Assembly (NCBI GenBank): GCA_023262855.1
Contig: JALQYQ010000028.1
Location: 1-41,781 of the forward strand
Source: Crocinitomicaceae bacterium
GTDB taxonomy: Bacteria > Bacteroidota > Bacteroidia > Flavobacteriales_D > Crocinitomicaceae
Reading direction: 5' to 3'
Length of the DNA: 41,781 nucleotides
A program made the position numbers and the translations under genes. The notes beneath the pieces were generated by a model. The model ran no database searches. It saw only the letters and a program-made list of their open reading frames with translations, and was not told where the DNA came from. Shown in pieces: positions 23,669 through 32,498 of the stretch (its first letter is position 1; each line of letters starts with the position of its first letter).

Positions 23669-24586
23669 ATGTTAATTACTATTCTCTTATTGATTTTTAC
23701 GGTGATTGTAATGCCGATTGTTTCCTTTTATTTCGGTACGCCTTTAAATACCTTGCAAGTAGAAGTGCTTTGGTCAACCGCTTATATTGTAGCAGGAATC
23801 GTCGCATATTGTTTCGTAGTGGGAGAATTAACGATGAACAATTCGCAAGTGGATAAATTATGGTCAATTGTGCCGATAGTTTATGTTTGGAACATGACAA
23901 TTTTGGGAGGAATGAACGAACGCATGCTGTTGATGTCTGTTTTGGTGACCATTTGGGGAAGTCGTTTAACCTTCAATTTTGCACGAAGAGGTGCGTACAC
24001 GTGGCGTTTTTGGGCAGGAGAGGAAGATTACCGTTGGGAAGAATTGCGTAAACGTCCTGGATTCAACAACCGAATTGTTTGGATGATATTCAACTTATTC
24101 TTCATTTGTACCTATCAAAATGTGTTGATTTTCTTATTTACCTTGCCAATTTTAACGTCGTTGGGTGACAATACAGCTCCATTGATGTGGGTTGATTATT
24201 TATTGGCTGCATTGTACGTTGGTTTTGTGGTAATAGAGTTCATTGCAGATCAGCAACAATATGATTTTCAAACAGAAAAATACCGTCGAATCAACAATAA
24301 TTTACCATTGGACGAGTATGCGCATGGATTTGTACGAACTGGCTTGTGGTCAAAAGTGCGTCATCCGAATTATGCGTCTGAGCAATCAATTTGGGTTGTG
24401 TTTTACCTGTTTAGCGTTGTTGCGACAGGTGAGTGGATCAACTGGTCGGTTGCAGGATGTATTTTGTTGATTATCCTTTTCAAAGGAAGTTCAGACTTCT
24501 CAGAGGATTTATCAGCGAAGAAATATCCGGAATACAAGGAATACCAAAAACGTGTTCCAAGATTTATTCCTTTTACAAAGTTCTAA
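23669..24586 (+). CDS. DUF1295 / steroid 5-alpha-reductase-like membrane protein
   Basis: The 305-residue integral membrane protein has about eight hydrophobic helices and the C-terminal signature of DUF1295: GFVRTGLWSKVRHPNYASEQ (about 221-240), and near the end SAKKYPEYKEYQKRVPRFIP. The RHPNY motif is shared with steroid reductases and isoprenylcysteine methyltransferases of the same fold. No specific substrate is known for this subgroup. It is 5 bases downstream of aroB in the same direction, an association that may be no more than cotranscription. Confidence 0.85.
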   Translation: MLITILLLIFTVIVMPIVSFYFGTPLNTLQVEVLWSTAYIVAGIVAYCFVVGELTMNNSQVDKLWSIVPIVYVWNMTILGGMNERMLLMSVLVTIWGSRLTFNFARRGAYTWRFWAGEEDYRWEELRKRPGFNNRIVWMIFNLFFICTYQNVLIFLFTLPILTSLGDNTAPLMWVDYLLAALYVGFVVIEFIADQQQYDFQTEKYRRINNNLPLDEYAHGFVRTGLWSKVRHPNYASEQSIWVVFYLFSVVATGEWINWSVAGCILLIILFKGSSDFSEDLSAKKYPEYKEYQKRVPRFIPFTKF

Positions 24587-24591
24587 TAGAT

Positions 24592-24640
24592 TTTTGAAGT
24601 CAGAGTTAGAAGTTAGAGATGGAAGTTAGAATGCACATAG
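24592..24640. repeat. Short tandem repeat (AGTTAGA type)
   Basis: GAAGTCAGAGTTAGAAGTTA and its continuation fill the convergent junction between the DUF1295 and MerR genes, of the same kind as 18568-18620 and (inverted) 20990-21030. Confidence 0.55.
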
Positions 24641-24664
24641 TCTAAAATCTTTTTAGGATGATTA

Positions 24665-25048
24665 TTACTGGTTTTTTAAGCGAATTAACTTCTGTTTGAT
24701 TTCTTCTAATTTTTGAACGAGAGAATCGTTGTTTTCAAGAGCCTCAGTCAACTGTTGACTTGAATTCGTTGATTCCTTCGAATCATTAACCGTTTGTTTC
24801 GATTTAAGCGCTTTTTTCGCTCCTTCCAGCGTATAACCGTTCGTTTTAACTAAATGATAAATCTTGTTAAAATTTTCAATGTCCTTAGGTGTGAACATTC
24901 GGTTGCCCTTTTTGCTTTTCTTAGGTTGAATTAAATTGAATTCTTTCTCCCAAAACCTTATGAGAGAAGTGTTTACGTTGAACATGTCAGCTACTTCGCC
25001 GATCGTGTAATAAAGCTTCGTAAGTTGTTTAATATCGATTTGTTCCAA
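24665..25048 (-). CDS. MerR family transcriptional regulator
   Basis: An N-terminal winged helix of the MerR type (about 13-80: YYTIGEVADMFNVNTSLIRF, WEKEF, GNRMFTPKDIENF) is followed by a Ser/Asn-rich linker and a coiled-coil end (about 98-127). There is no effector-binding Cys set, so this is the small Bacteroidota type conserved near the NlpC/P60 gene and not a metal or drug sensor. The start is a TTG (25046-25048); no in-frame ATG exists upstream. It is divergent from the NlpC/P60 gene, 49 bases away, and may control it. Confidence 0.85.
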   Translation of the reverse strand: MEQIDIKQLTKLYYTIGEVADMFNVNTSLIRFWEKEFNLIQPKKSKKGNRMFTPKDIENFNKIYHLVKTNGYTLEGAKKALKSKQTVNDSKESTNSSQQLTEALENNDSLVQKLEEIKQKLIRLKNQ

Positions 25049-25057
25049 AACGTTGAA

Positions 25058-25089
25058 TTGAATTAATCCCGAAAATAGTTATATTTTTG
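25058..25089 (+). promoter_or_regulatory. Promoter of the NlpC/P60 gene
   Basis: TTG (25058-25060) and TATTTTTG (25082-25089) with 21 bases between match the Bacteroidota -33/-7 elements. Transcription would begin about 25095-25097, only a few bases before ATG 25098, so the message is probably almost leaderless. Confidence 0.55.
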
Positions 25090-25097
25090 CAACCGCA

Positions 25098-25661
25098 ATG
25101 CAAGGTTATTCATTCATAGTAAAATATTTGTTGTTGTTTGTGTGTTTTATTTCTTTAAGCGCATTCACGCAAACGACTGGAAACGATACGCTTGTAAAAA
25201 CGGTTGGTGATTCGTTAACCGTCTCAGATACTGTGAAACCTAAGAATAGCGAGCAAATCGATCAAATTGTTTCTTACGCTAAAAAATTCCTAGGAACACC
25301 CTATCGTTATGCTGGAACAACGCCTTCAGGATTTGATTGTTCAGGTTTCATTTCTTACGTTTTTGGAAATTTTGGGTTTAGCTTGGTACATTCAAGTTAT
25401 GGAATGGCTGAATTTGGAGAAACTGTTAAACTTGCAGATGTTCAAGCGGGTGATTTGTTGTTTTTCAAAGGAAGTGATGTTCATTCGACACGCGTGGGAC
25501 ACGTTGCGATGGTAGTTGAAGTAACTCCTGATGCGATAAAAATGATTCATTCTTCAACATCTCGTGGTGTTGTAATCGAAAATTTCAAAACAAGCAAATA
25601 CTTTATTGCACGCTTTATCAAGGCAAAACGCTTGGATTACGGAGTTCCTACTAAAAAGTAA
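25098..25661 (+). CDS. NlpC/P60 family cell-wall hydrolase
   Basis: The protein (187 residues) has a signal peptide (about 1-25), a short linker, and an NlpC/P60 domain (about 53-180). The expected catalytic residues are present: Cys81 in SGFDCSGFISYVF, His135 in VGHVAMVVEV and His151 in MIHSS. Such enzymes cut peptidoglycan stem peptides (D-Glu-meso-DAP type bond) during growth or cell separation. It should act in the periplasm. A promoter directly before the gene gives an almost leaderless transcript, and the divergent MerR gene may regulate it. Confidence 0.9.
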   Translation: MQGYSFIVKYLLLFVCFISLSAFTQTTGNDTLVKTVGDSLTVSDTVKPKNSEQIDQIVSYAKKFLGTPYRYAGTTPSGFDCSGFISYVFGNFGFSLVHSSYGMAEFGETVKLADVQAGDLLFFKGSDVHSTRVGHVAMVVEVTPDAIKMIHSSTSRGVVIENFKTSKYFIARFIKAKRLDYGVPTKK

Positions 25662-25691
25662 ACGCTTTTTAAATGTTCGACTTAATTTAAT

Positions 25692-26477
25692 TTGTTTCTT
25701 TTTAGGTTCAATCTGAACAATTTCCGTTTTCAAGGTTTTAGTAATTTAGCATCAAATTCAAAGATTTTGGAAATAGAAGAAGTATCAAGTGTCAATCAAC
25801 GTCGTCAATGGTTGTTTGTATTTTTAGTAGGATTGTTCATTACGAATGCAATCACTGCCGAATTGATCAGTAATAAGCTAATTGAAATTCCAGCCTTGTT
25901 TTCAATTGGAGAAACGAAATTTGGACCTTTTACAACAATAATTGGGGTAATTCCGTGGCCAGTTGTATTTATTTTAACGGATTTACTCAATGAGTTTTAC
26001 GGTGAGAAGGTTGTTCGTCGTGTTTCTTGGATTACGGCGATATTAATAGCGTATTGTTTCATCATCGTTTCTGTAGCATTAGCTATTCCAGCAAAAGAGA
26101 TTCCAAATTCTAGTTTAGCGACGGATCATGAATTTCACAAAGTCTTTGGTCAAGCGCAAATGGTGATTGTTGGTAGTATTGCTGCTTTCTTATTCTCGCA
26201 ATTGATGGATGCAACCTTGTTTCATTGGATCAAACGAAAAACTGGGAATAAGTACATTTGGTTGAGAAGTACAGGAAGTACGGTTATTTCTCAGATGGTT
26301 GATACGATTGTTGTTTTATACATCGGGTTTGTATTACCAGGAGCCTTAAGTTTTGATCAATTCCTAGAAATTGCCCCGACAAATTATTTCTTGAAACTCA
26401 TCATCGCTATTTTGTTGACACCATTGATTTATTTAGGGCATTATTTGGTGAAACGTTATTTGAGGGTTTCTGAGTAG
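25692..26477 (+). CDS. Queuosine precursor transporter (YhhQ/VUT family)
   Basis: The protein has six hydrophobic helices and the family blocks LFITNAITAELISNKLIEI, FGPFTTIIGVIPWPVVFILT, DLLNEFYGEKVVRR (about 94-110), FSQLMDATLFHWIKRKTGN (about 169-188) and RSTGSTVISQMVDTIVVLYI (about 193-212). YhhQ imports 7-deazaguanine precursors for tRNA queuosine. No ATG is available before the first helix: candidate starts are TTG 25692 or TTG 25767, the latter giving a short cytoplasmic tail (236 residues). The gene lies 30 bases after the NlpC/P60 stop. Confidence 0.88.
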   Translation: MFLFRFNLNNFRFQGFSNLASNSKILEIEEVSSVNQRRQWLFVFLVGLFITNAITAELISNKLIEIPALFSIGETKFGPFTTIIGVIPWPVVFILTDLLNEFYGEKVVRRVSWITAILIAYCFIIVSVALAIPAKEIPNSSLATDHEFHKVFGQAQMVIVGSIAAFLFSQLMDATLFHWIKRKTGNKYIWLRSTGSTVISQMVDTIVVLYIGFVLPGALSFDQFLEIAPTNYFLKLIIAILLTPLIYLGHYLVKRYLRVSE

Positions 26478-26487
26478 GGAGAATCAT

Positions 26488-26690
26488 TTAAAGATTCAAA
26501 GATTCAAAGATTCAAAGATTTGATAATTCAACCATTCAACTATTCAACTATTCAAATCATCTCCTACAGGTCAATGAAATCGGGAGTTATTAGTAAGATT
26601 GTTAACGTGCAAATTTGTTAATTTGTAACATAGTAAAGTTGCAACATTGCCATATATCACAAATCATGAATCATGAATTATGAATCATCA
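26488..26690. repeat. Mixed short tandem repeats (ATTCAAAG, ATTCAACT, GAATCAT units)
   Basis: GATTCAAAGATTCAAAGATT (period 9) at 26493-26520 is followed by ATTCAACCATTCAACTATTC (26527-26556) and, after a plain AT stretch, ATCATGAATCATGAATTATG (26662-26686). They occupy the convergent gap between the YhhQ-type and MFS genes. Confidence 0.6.
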
Positions 26691-27851
26691 AGTGTTCGAC
26701 TGTCGAAATTTCAAATGCCAAATCAAATAAACAATAGACACCAAGGCCATGAAAGCACCCGTTATAAAAGGTAATGGAACTGAATCGAGCGTGTTGTGAT
26801 ATGTTAAATAGGTCGAAGCAGAACCAACCATAATTCCAGCTTCTAAAGCAATAAACATCGTTCCTGCTCCAACTCCCCGACGTTCAGGATGAGAAAGGTC
26901 TGCTGTCCATGCGAAAAGGGTAGGACTACTAACACCCGTTGCAAATCCGAAGATAACGGCAGCTGTGATGTATGAAGTTAAATCACGTGAGAATCCAATT
27001 AGCAACATACTCACCAATAGCAATGTGAATCCAATGATTAAAGTTTTTCTTCTACCTATTTTATCGGATAAACGTGCTGAAAATAAGCGTACTAAAATAG
27101 TTGAAACGACATAATAACCGAAAAACAATCCTTTATTGTCTGAACCTAAATATCCAGACATATCAGGAGTTATAACGAAAATAATTCCAGAGCAAGTTGC
27201 TGTTAGAAACATTACAATAGCTGAAGGTAAAACGGATCGTTCAACTACGTCTTCTGCTTCTATAGCGAGTAATTTCGTCGAGAATTTTACGCGATTTTCT
27301 AAAGTCTCTTGAACATACATGACTAATATTCCCGAAAAAACCGCTGTTCCGGCAGCAATCATGAATAGATTGTTGATTCCAATTTCTTTACAGATATAAG
27401 ATCCAGTTACTTGTCCAACGCCAATTCCCAAAGAAACAAACGTTCCCCAAATTCCCATTCCCATTCCTCGACGATCTTCGGGTAAAATATCGGTAACGAG
27501 TGCTGTTGCTCCTGTTGGATTAAAGCCAGCACTAAATCCATGAAAGAAGCGCAATAAGAGGAAGAACCAAACGGAAAAGGATAATGGATAAAGCAATGAA
27601 ACAACAAAACAAACGCCGATTCCGATCAGCATAACTGATTTTCGTCCAATTGTATCTGCAAGTTTTCCTGAAAAAGGTCTCGATAATCCAGCTGAAATTG
27701 TGAAAATGGAAATGATTAAACCTTTGTAATCTGCTCCTCCTAAATCGGTAATGAAATTGTTTAATTCTGGAATAACAAGGTTGAAACTTGTCATGAATAG
27801 GAACATCGAAAAAGCCAATACCCAAAAATTCTTGCTATAATTCCTAAACAT
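26688..27851 (-). CDS. MFS transporter, drug-efflux type
   Basis: The 387-residue protein has 12 predicted helices in two halves. The first-half signature GKLADTIGRKSVMLIG (about 61-76) is the MFS loop 2-3 motif, and the second half has the corresponding ARLSDKIGRRKTLIIG (about 259-274). Multidrug or small-molecule export is likely but the substrate is not visible. It is divergent from msrA (91 bases between starts), so the two may respond to the same stress. The start ATG 27851 lies 4 bases from its promoter -7 element. Confidence 0.85.
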   Translation of the reverse strand: MFRNYSKNFWVLAFSMFLFMTSFNLVIPELNNFITDLGGADYKGLIISIFTISAGLSRPFSGKLADTIGRKSVMLIGIGVCFVVSLLYPLSFSVWFFLLLRFFHGFSAGFNPTGATALVTDILPEDRRGMGMGIWGTFVSLGIGVGQVTGSYICKEIGINNLFMIAAGTAVFSGILVMYVQETLENRVKFSTKLLAIEAEDVVERSVLPSAIVMFLTATCSGIIFVITPDMSGYLGSDNKGLFFGYYVVSTILVRLFSARLSDKIGRRKTLIIGFTLLLVSMLLIGFSRDLTSYITAAVIFGFATGVSSPTLFAWTADLSHPERRGVGAGTMFIALEAGIMVGSASTYLTYHNTLDSVPLPFITGAFMALVSIVYLIWHLKFRQSNT

Positions 27852-27855
27852 AGTG

Positions 27856-27863
27856 CAAAAGTA
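27856..27863 (-). promoter_or_regulatory. MFS gene promoter -7 element (TACTTTTG on the minus strand)
   Basis: On the minus strand this reads TACTTTTGC and fits TAnnTTTG. The transcript would begin at or within a few bases of ATG 27851, predicting a leaderless message. No clear TTG is seen at -33. Confidence 0.45.
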
Positions 27864-27918
27864 CTCCGAAAGGTTGAAAAGCTCTTCTTTTTGAACATTT
27901 TCTTTCCAAAATTGTCAT

Positions 27919-27926
27919 TATTTTTG
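27919..27926 (+). promoter_or_regulatory. msrA promoter -7 element (TATTTTTG)
   Basis: TATTTTTG fits TAnnTTTG, 16 bases before ATG 27943, facing away from the MFS promoter. A TTG at 27891-27893 is 25 bases upstream, somewhat too far. Confidence 0.45.
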
Positions 27927-27942
27927 ATAAAACTAGATTAAA

Positions 27943-28476
27943 ATGGTAAAAGAGGCAACATTAGGAGCTGGATGTTTTTGGTGCATCGAAGCTTGTTATA
28001 AGGACATGAAAGGCGTTATTGATGTTTATCCAGGATATGCCGGTGGACACGTGCAAGATCCGACGTACAAAGAAGTATGCGAAGGTACAACGGGACATGC
28101 GGAGGTTGCTCGCGTTGTATTTGATGATGAACAGATTTCGTTTGAGGAAATTCTTGAGGTCTTTTGGTTTGTGCATGATCCAACGCAGTTGAATCGCCAA
28201 GGAAATGACATCGGAACGCAATACCGATCAGAAATTTTTTACCATGATGATATTCAAAAAGGGATTGCCGAACATTATTTGAATAAATTGAGTGAAGAGA
28301 AAGTGTGGGAGAAACCAATTGTGACGCAAATTACTCCGTTGAATAATTTCTTCCGAGCAGAAGAATATCACCATAATTATTTTGAATTAAATCCTGGAAA
28401 TGCTTATTGTCAGTCGATTGTGCGACCAAAAGTAGAGAAATTTAAAGCTGTATTCGCGGCAAAATTAAAAGGTTAA
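27943..28476 (+). CDS. msrA: Peptide methionine-(S)-S-oxide reductase
   Basis: MsrA reduces methionine-S-sulfoxide in oxidised proteins. The catalytic GCFWC motif (Cys11, Cys14) is at the N-terminus. GYAGGHVQDPTYKEVCEGTT follows at 32-51, with the usual TGHAEVARVVFD, and the C-terminal block YHHNYFELNPGNAYC is intact. At 177 residues it is normal for the family and has no fused MsrB domain. It faces away from the MFS gene and ends at a bidirectional terminator. Confidence 0.97.
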   Translation: MVKEATLGAGCFWCIEACYKDMKGVIDVYPGYAGGHVQDPTYKEVCEGTTGHAEVARVVFDDEQISFEEILEVFWFVHDPTQLNRQGNDIGTQYRSEIFYHDDIQKGIAEHYLNKLSEEKVWEKPIVTQITPLNNFFRAEEYHHNYFELNPGNAYCQSIVRPKVEKFKAVFAAKLKG

Positions 28477-28500
28477 AACTGAGAAAATTGGACATAAAAA

Positions 28501-28533
28501 AATCCCGATCATTGCTGAACGGGATTTTTTTTT
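28501..28533. terminator. Bidirectional rho-independent terminator
   Basis: AATCCCG (28501-28507) pairs with CGGGATT (28520-28526), with A-runs on the left and T-runs on the right. It serves both the msrA gene (plus) and the convergent LTxxQ gene (minus). Confidence 0.85.
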
Positions 28534-28545
28534 GAGTATTGAATC

Positions 28546-28992
28546 TTATAGCTCTTCCAATTCTTCTGTCGCTGGTGCAACAGTTTCTTTTTTCGCTTTT
28601 TTATTCTTTTTAATTTCTTCTTTTTTCAACTCTTTCTTCGCTTGCATTTCTGCTTTTTTCGCTTCGTATACTTTGTATTGAGCTTCAGTAAGAATTGATT
28701 TCATGTGAATGTCACGTGCATCTTGATTGCCTTTCAATGATTCTTTTTTCAACTCAGGAGTCATGTTTGCATCGTTGCGAATAGCATCATTCTTTTGCGC
28801 AATTCCAATGTTTAATTCAAGAACTTTTGCTTTTTGCTCTTCCGATAAACTTAATTCTTTCGCCATTCTGTTTGTGTGCATTTCAGCGCGTTCAATAGGC
28901 GTCTTTTTTGCTTTTCCTTGATCTTGTGCTGTTGCTGTAGTTGCTCCAATGATTAAAGCTGCTCCTAACAATACTGCATTTAACATTTTCAT
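28546..28992 (-). CDS. Periplasmic LTxxQ (Spy/CpxP-like) protein
   Basis: The frame can be extended to 29094, but a signal peptide (MKMLNAVLLGAALIIGATTA, cleavage near TAQ) begins at the internal ATG 28992, so I choose that start (148 residues). The mature protein is helical and charged, with LSLSEEQKAKVLEL (about 46-59) and SILTEAQYKVYEAKK (about 99-113), the two LTxxQ motifs of the Spy/CpxP family, and a Lys-rich tail. Spy-like proteins are periplasmic chaperones that respond to envelope stress. In Bacteroidota the family is often annotated DUF4890. The exact role here is inferred. Confidence 0.75.
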   Translation of the reverse strand: MKMLNAVLLGAALIIGATTATAQDQGKAKKTPIERAEMHTNRMAKELSLSEEQKAKVLELNIGIAQKNDAIRNDANMTPELKKESLKGNQDARDIHMKSILTEAQYKVYEAKKAEMQAKKELKKEEIKKNKKAKKETVAPATEELEEL

Positions 28993-29127
28993 AGTTCTGT
29001 TTTTTAATTGTTCATTCGGTTTTGGCAAATAACGTGCCGATTTGTATTTATGCGAATTTACTGTAAAAAGGTTAAATTCTTCGACTCTTAACATTTTTAG
29101 TGAAAAACAAATGTGTAAATTTCCACT

Positions 29128-29856
29128 ATGAAACGCACGCTTCTTTTCTTTCTAACCGTTTTAACTGCTTCATTGACGAGTTGTTTGTCGCCAAGGTTGC
29201 TTGAGAAAAAAGGAAATGTGATAAAATTGGAACGCCGAGGATTGACCGAAATTCCAGAAAGTGTATTTCTTGCAAAGAATGTTACAGAATTACATTTATA
29301 CGGTAATCAACTAGATTCATTACCTGCTCGAATAGGTGAGCTCAAAGAGTTAAAGAAATTATATGTCGGTAAAAACAATTTAAAAACCTTACCACCTGAA
29401 ATTGGTCAATTGAAAAAGCTGGAAGTATTATCACTTCAATACAATGAAATCGATAGTTTGCCAGACGAAATCGGTGAATTGGATAGTTTGAAGTGGTTGC
29501 AATTAAACCAAAACGAACTCCATTATCTTCCAGAAACGATTGGAAATCTATCGAATTTAGAAAATCTACAAGTCAATTATAATTGGTTGGATAGTCTTCC
29601 TTCAACGCTTGGAAATTGTCAAAAATTAAAATTTATCTATTTGAATCGTAATAATTTACATGTAATACCTGAAAGTTTAGGTTTAATAAAAGGATTGAAG
29701 GAAGTGTACCTGCACAATGCTGGTCAATTGGTAGAAATTCCTGAAAGTTTTTGTGACTTACGTCGACTCGAAATTTTGGAAATCGATATGCAATGTGTGC
29801 TGCCAACGTGTTTGTTGGTTTTACAAACAAATCGTCTTACAATCATCCAAAAATGA
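29128..29856 (+). CDS. Leucine-rich-repeat lipoprotein
   Basis: A lipobox LTSC (Cys19) is followed by seven or so 23-residue leucine-rich repeats (about 50-215). These include LHLYGNQLDSLPARIGELKE, LYVGKNNLKTLPPEIGQLKK and LSLQYNEIDSLPDEIGELDS, with the N-x-L/I-x-x-L-P pattern of bacterial plant-type or leucine-rich-repeat proteins. Residues 208-230 hold a degenerate final repeat. Total length is 242. It should sit on the outside of the inner membrane or on the outer membrane and bind a protein partner. The neighbour on the other strand is the CPBP protease gene (16 bases away, convergent). Confidence 0.85.
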   Translation: MKRTLLFFLTVLTASLTSCLSPRLLEKKGNVIKLERRGLTEIPESVFLAKNVTELHLYGNQLDSLPARIGELKELKKLYVGKNNLKTLPPEIGQLKKLEVLSLQYNEIDSLPDEIGELDSLKWLQLNQNELHYLPETIGNLSNLENLQVNYNWLDSLPSTLGNCQKLKFIYLNRNNLHVIPESLGLIKGLKEVYLHNAGQLVEIPESFCDLRRLEILEIDMQCVLPTCLLVLQTNRLTIIQK

Positions 29857-29872
29857 TGATTTTCAAGTGAAA

Positions 29873-30430
29873 TCAAGAATTCTTACTTTCACTGCGCATT
29901 TCTAAAAATAGAACGGCATCATACGCAAAATGAGCTGAAATACTAAACCACAATCCAAAATGTTCGAAGCCCAAGGAAAGCAATAAAATAAATGGAAAGA
30001 CCAATAAACCGTAATAGTTCATTTCAAGATTTTTAATGCTGAAATAACCGTGAATCGCAACGAAAATAAAGGAGGTTATCCAAACGCCAGTAAAGGTTTG
30101 TAATCCAGCTCGAAATAATAATTCTTCACCAATTCCAGCACAAAGTGAAAGAAAGATGGCATCGAAGTAATTAAGTTTTAATCCCTTGACCAGTTGGTCG
30201 ATTTTTAATGGAAGTCGCTCAAAAACGGGTGCTTTCAGCATGAACATAGCAAAAAAAGCATACAAAACACCAAACTCTAATCCATATGCAATCGGAATGG
30301 TTTTAAAATGATCGAGTTGAAGCAATTCAAAAGCATCTACATCTTTTACAAAATACATGACTAAAAATGCGGGAATTGGAAAAACAAGTAGGGTAATCCA
30401 ACCCATGATATGTATTCGCAGTTTGCTCAA
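29873..30430 (-). CDS. CPBP family intramembrane glutamic endopeptidase
   Basis: The 185-residue membrane protein has about six helices and the CPBP/Abi motifs in order: GEELLFRAGLQ (Glu102, Glu103, Arg107), FVAIHGYF (His127) and ISAHFAYDAVL (His167, Asp171). CPBP proteases cut substrates inside the membrane; some act in CAAX-protein processing or bacteriocin immunity. It is divergent from the MscS gene (31 bases between starts). Confidence 0.85.
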   Translation of the reverse strand: MSKLRIHIMGWITLLVFPIPAFLVMYFVKDVDAFELLQLDHFKTIPIAYGLEFGVLYAFFAMFMLKAPVFERLPLKIDQLVKGLKLNYFDAIFLSLCAGIGEELLFRAGLQTFTGVWITSFIFVAIHGYFSIKNLEMNYYGLLVFPFILLLSLGFEHFGLWFSISAHFAYDAVLFLEMRSESKNS

Positions 30431-30461
30431 TTATGGTAATTTTGTACGAAAGTAACAAATT

Positions 30462-31730
30462 ATGAAAGAAGCCATCATTCAGTGGATCCGTAGTTTCTAT
30501 GGAACATCGATTTTTAATCAAGCTAAATACGAAGAACAAGCAATTTATTGGGCGATTGGTATGTTTGCTGTCTTGGTCGCTTTTTCCTTGGCTGTTTGGT
30601 ACATTTCTCGTGTTATTTTAATCAAAGTACTGTATGCTTTAGTCGATCGCACAAAAAGTAGTTTAGACGATCATTTGGTGAAGAACAAAGTCTTTCGATC
30701 GCTTGCGCATTTAGTTCCCTTGATGTTCATGGATTATTTTTTATCCATTGTATTTTACCAATTCCCTTCGATGCATGGCGGTTTGTCGAAATTGGTATCG
30801 GTGATGATTTTGTTTGCGGTTATGGTGTCAATAAACCGCGGATTAAATGCATTTCGTGATATTATCAAAGAAAACGATGTTTATTCGGATAAACCAATTC
30901 AATCGTATTTCCAAGTTGGGAAGATTATGGTTTCTGGTATTTTCTTGATTATCATGCTTTCGGTTGTTACAAGTAAATCGCCTGTTTTCTTTTTAACATC
31001 ATTAGGAGCAGTTTCTGCTATTCTCTTGTTGGTGTTCAAGGATACGATTTTAGGATTTGTTGGTAGTATTCAATTATCTGTCAATGACATGATTCGCATT
31101 GGTGATTGGGTGACAATGGAGAAATTTGGCGCAGATGGAGAAGTGGAAGAAATCAATTTGGCAACCGTGAAGGTGCGGAACTTTGATAAAACGATTACAA
31201 CAATTCCGACCTATTCATTCATTTCAGATTCGTTCAGAAATTGGCGCGGAATGCAAGAATCGGAGGGAAGACGCATTAAACGTTCGGTTTACATCCAAAT
31301 CGATTCGATTCATTTTGCTTCAGAAGAGTTGATTCAGCAATTGGGAAAAATCAAAATTTTGCACAGTTTTATTCAAGAACGTGAAACTGAAATTCAGGCA
31401 TATAATCTCAAGAACGGATTTGTAGGTGAACAGGCGATAAATGCGCGCAAACAGACGAATATTGGTTTGTTTCGCCGTTACATTGAATATTACTTAAAGC
31501 ATCATCCAGAAATCAATCAATCGATGCAACTGTTGGTTCGACAATTAGAATCATCCGATAAAGGTGTTCCAATGGAAGTATATTGCTTCACGAAAACAAA
31601 GATCTGGGATCAACATGAATTGGTGCTTGCAGATATCTTTGATCACATATTCGCCATGATTCCCTTGTTTGAACTTACGATTTTCGAAAGTCCGACAGGG
31701 AAGGATTTTAAAACGCGCTTAGAAGCGTAA
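30462..31730 (+). CDS. Mechanosensitive ion channel of the MscS/YbdG type
   Basis: The 422-residue protein has hydrophobic helices at about 30-52, 85-105, 113-130 and 155-175, then the pore helix and MscS fold: LGAVSAILLLVFKDTILGFV (about 179-198), GDWVTMEKFGADGEVEEINL (about 212-231) and TTIPTYSFISDSFRNWRGMQ (about 244-263). The length and the extra C-terminal domain (about 270-422) place it with the YbdG/MscM class, not the short MscS. It releases solutes on membrane tension. The 3' end overlaps the convergent amn gene by 12 bases. Confidence 0.92.
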   Translation: MKEAIIQWIRSFYGTSIFNQAKYEEQAIYWAIGMFAVLVAFSLAVWYISRVILIKVLYALVDRTKSSLDDHLVKNKVFRSLAHLVPLMFMDYFLSIVFYQFPSMHGGLSKLVSVMILFAVMVSINRGLNAFRDIIKENDVYSDKPIQSYFQVGKIMVSGIFLIIMLSVVTSKSPVFFLTSLGAVSAILLLVFKDTILGFVGSIQLSVNDMIRIGDWVTMEKFGADGEVEEINLATVKVRNFDKTITTIPTYSFISDSFRNWRGMQESEGRRIKRSVYIQIDSIHFASEELIQQLGKIKILHSFIQERETEIQAYNLKNGFVGEQAINARKQTNIGLFRRYIEYYLKHHPEINQSMQLLVRQLESSDKGVPMEVYCFTKTKIWDQHELVLADIFDHIFAMIPLFELTIFESPTGKDFKTRLEA

Positions 31731-32489
31731 ATGCTTCACTGTATTTCGGTTGTTAATCAACTGTTTTAGTGATTCAATTCCGATTTTTAAGTGGTTGTCA
31801 ACAAATTTAGATGTAACAACGGTATCGCTTTTTTCTGTTTTCACGCCTTCGGGAACCATCGGTTGATCCGAAACCAACAACAATGCTCCTGTAGGAATGT
31901 TGTTTGCGAATCCAACTGTAAATATCGTTGCTGTTTCCATATCGATTGCCATTGCGCGCACTTTCTGTAAATAGCCTTTAAACTCTTCGTCGTGCTCCCA
32001 AACGCGTCGATTGGTGGTGTAAACCGTCCCCGTCCAATAATCTTCGTTAAAATCGCGAATTGTCGTTGAAATGGCTTTTTGCAGTGCGAAAGCGGGTAGA
32101 GCAGGAACTTCTGGTGGAAAATAATCATTGCTGGTTCCTTCGCCTCGAATAGCTGCAATTGGCAAAACTAAATCACCAACTTCATTTTTACGCTTTAATC
32201 CGCCACATTTTCCTAAAAACAAGACAGCTTTTGGTTTGATGGCTGAAAGTAAATCCATGCAAGTCGCTGCTGAAGCACTTCCCATTCCAAAGTTAATGAT
32301 GGAAATTCCGTTTGCGGTTGCACATTGCATTGGTCTGCCTTTTCCAACTATTTCAACGCCGTGCATTTCTGCAAATTTGTCAACATAATTGTGGAAATTG
32401 CACAACAAAATGTATTCTCCAAAATTGTTTAATTCTTCACCTGTGTAACGTGGCAACCAGTTTTCTACTATATCTTTTTTTGTTTTCAT
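31719..32489 (-). CDS. amn: AMP nucleosidase
   Basis: The 256-residue enzyme is the short Bacteroidota form of AMN, which splits AMP into adenine and ribose-5-phosphate. Family blocks are ISIINFGMGSASAATCMDLL (about 63-82), LFLGKCGGLKRKNEVGDLVL (about 90-109), RGEGTSNDYFPPEVPALPA (about 114-132) and the catalytic AMAIDMETATIF (about 178-189), followed by LLLVSDQPM. It lies last in the minus-strand run serC-serA-DUF1015-YggS-DUF1684-amn, 9 bases after the DUF1684 stop. Confidence 0.93.
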   Translation of the reverse strand: MKTKKDIVENWLPRYTGEELNNFGEYILLCNFHNYVDKFAEMHGVEIVGKGRPMQCATANGISIINFGMGSASAATCMDLLSAIKPKAVLFLGKCGGLKRKNEVGDLVLPIAAIRGEGTSNDYFPPEVPALPAFALQKAISTTIRDFNEDYWTGTVYTTNRRVWEHDEEFKGYLQKVRAMAIDMETATIFTVGFANNIPTGALLLVSDQPMVPEGVKTEKSDTVVTSKFVDNHLKIGIESLKQLINNRNTVKHLRF

Positions 32490-32498
32490 AATCGCATT

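Noticed and set aside
28993..29094. N-terminal extension of the LTxxQ protein
   Set aside because: The signal peptide starts at ATG 28992; an extension would bury it.
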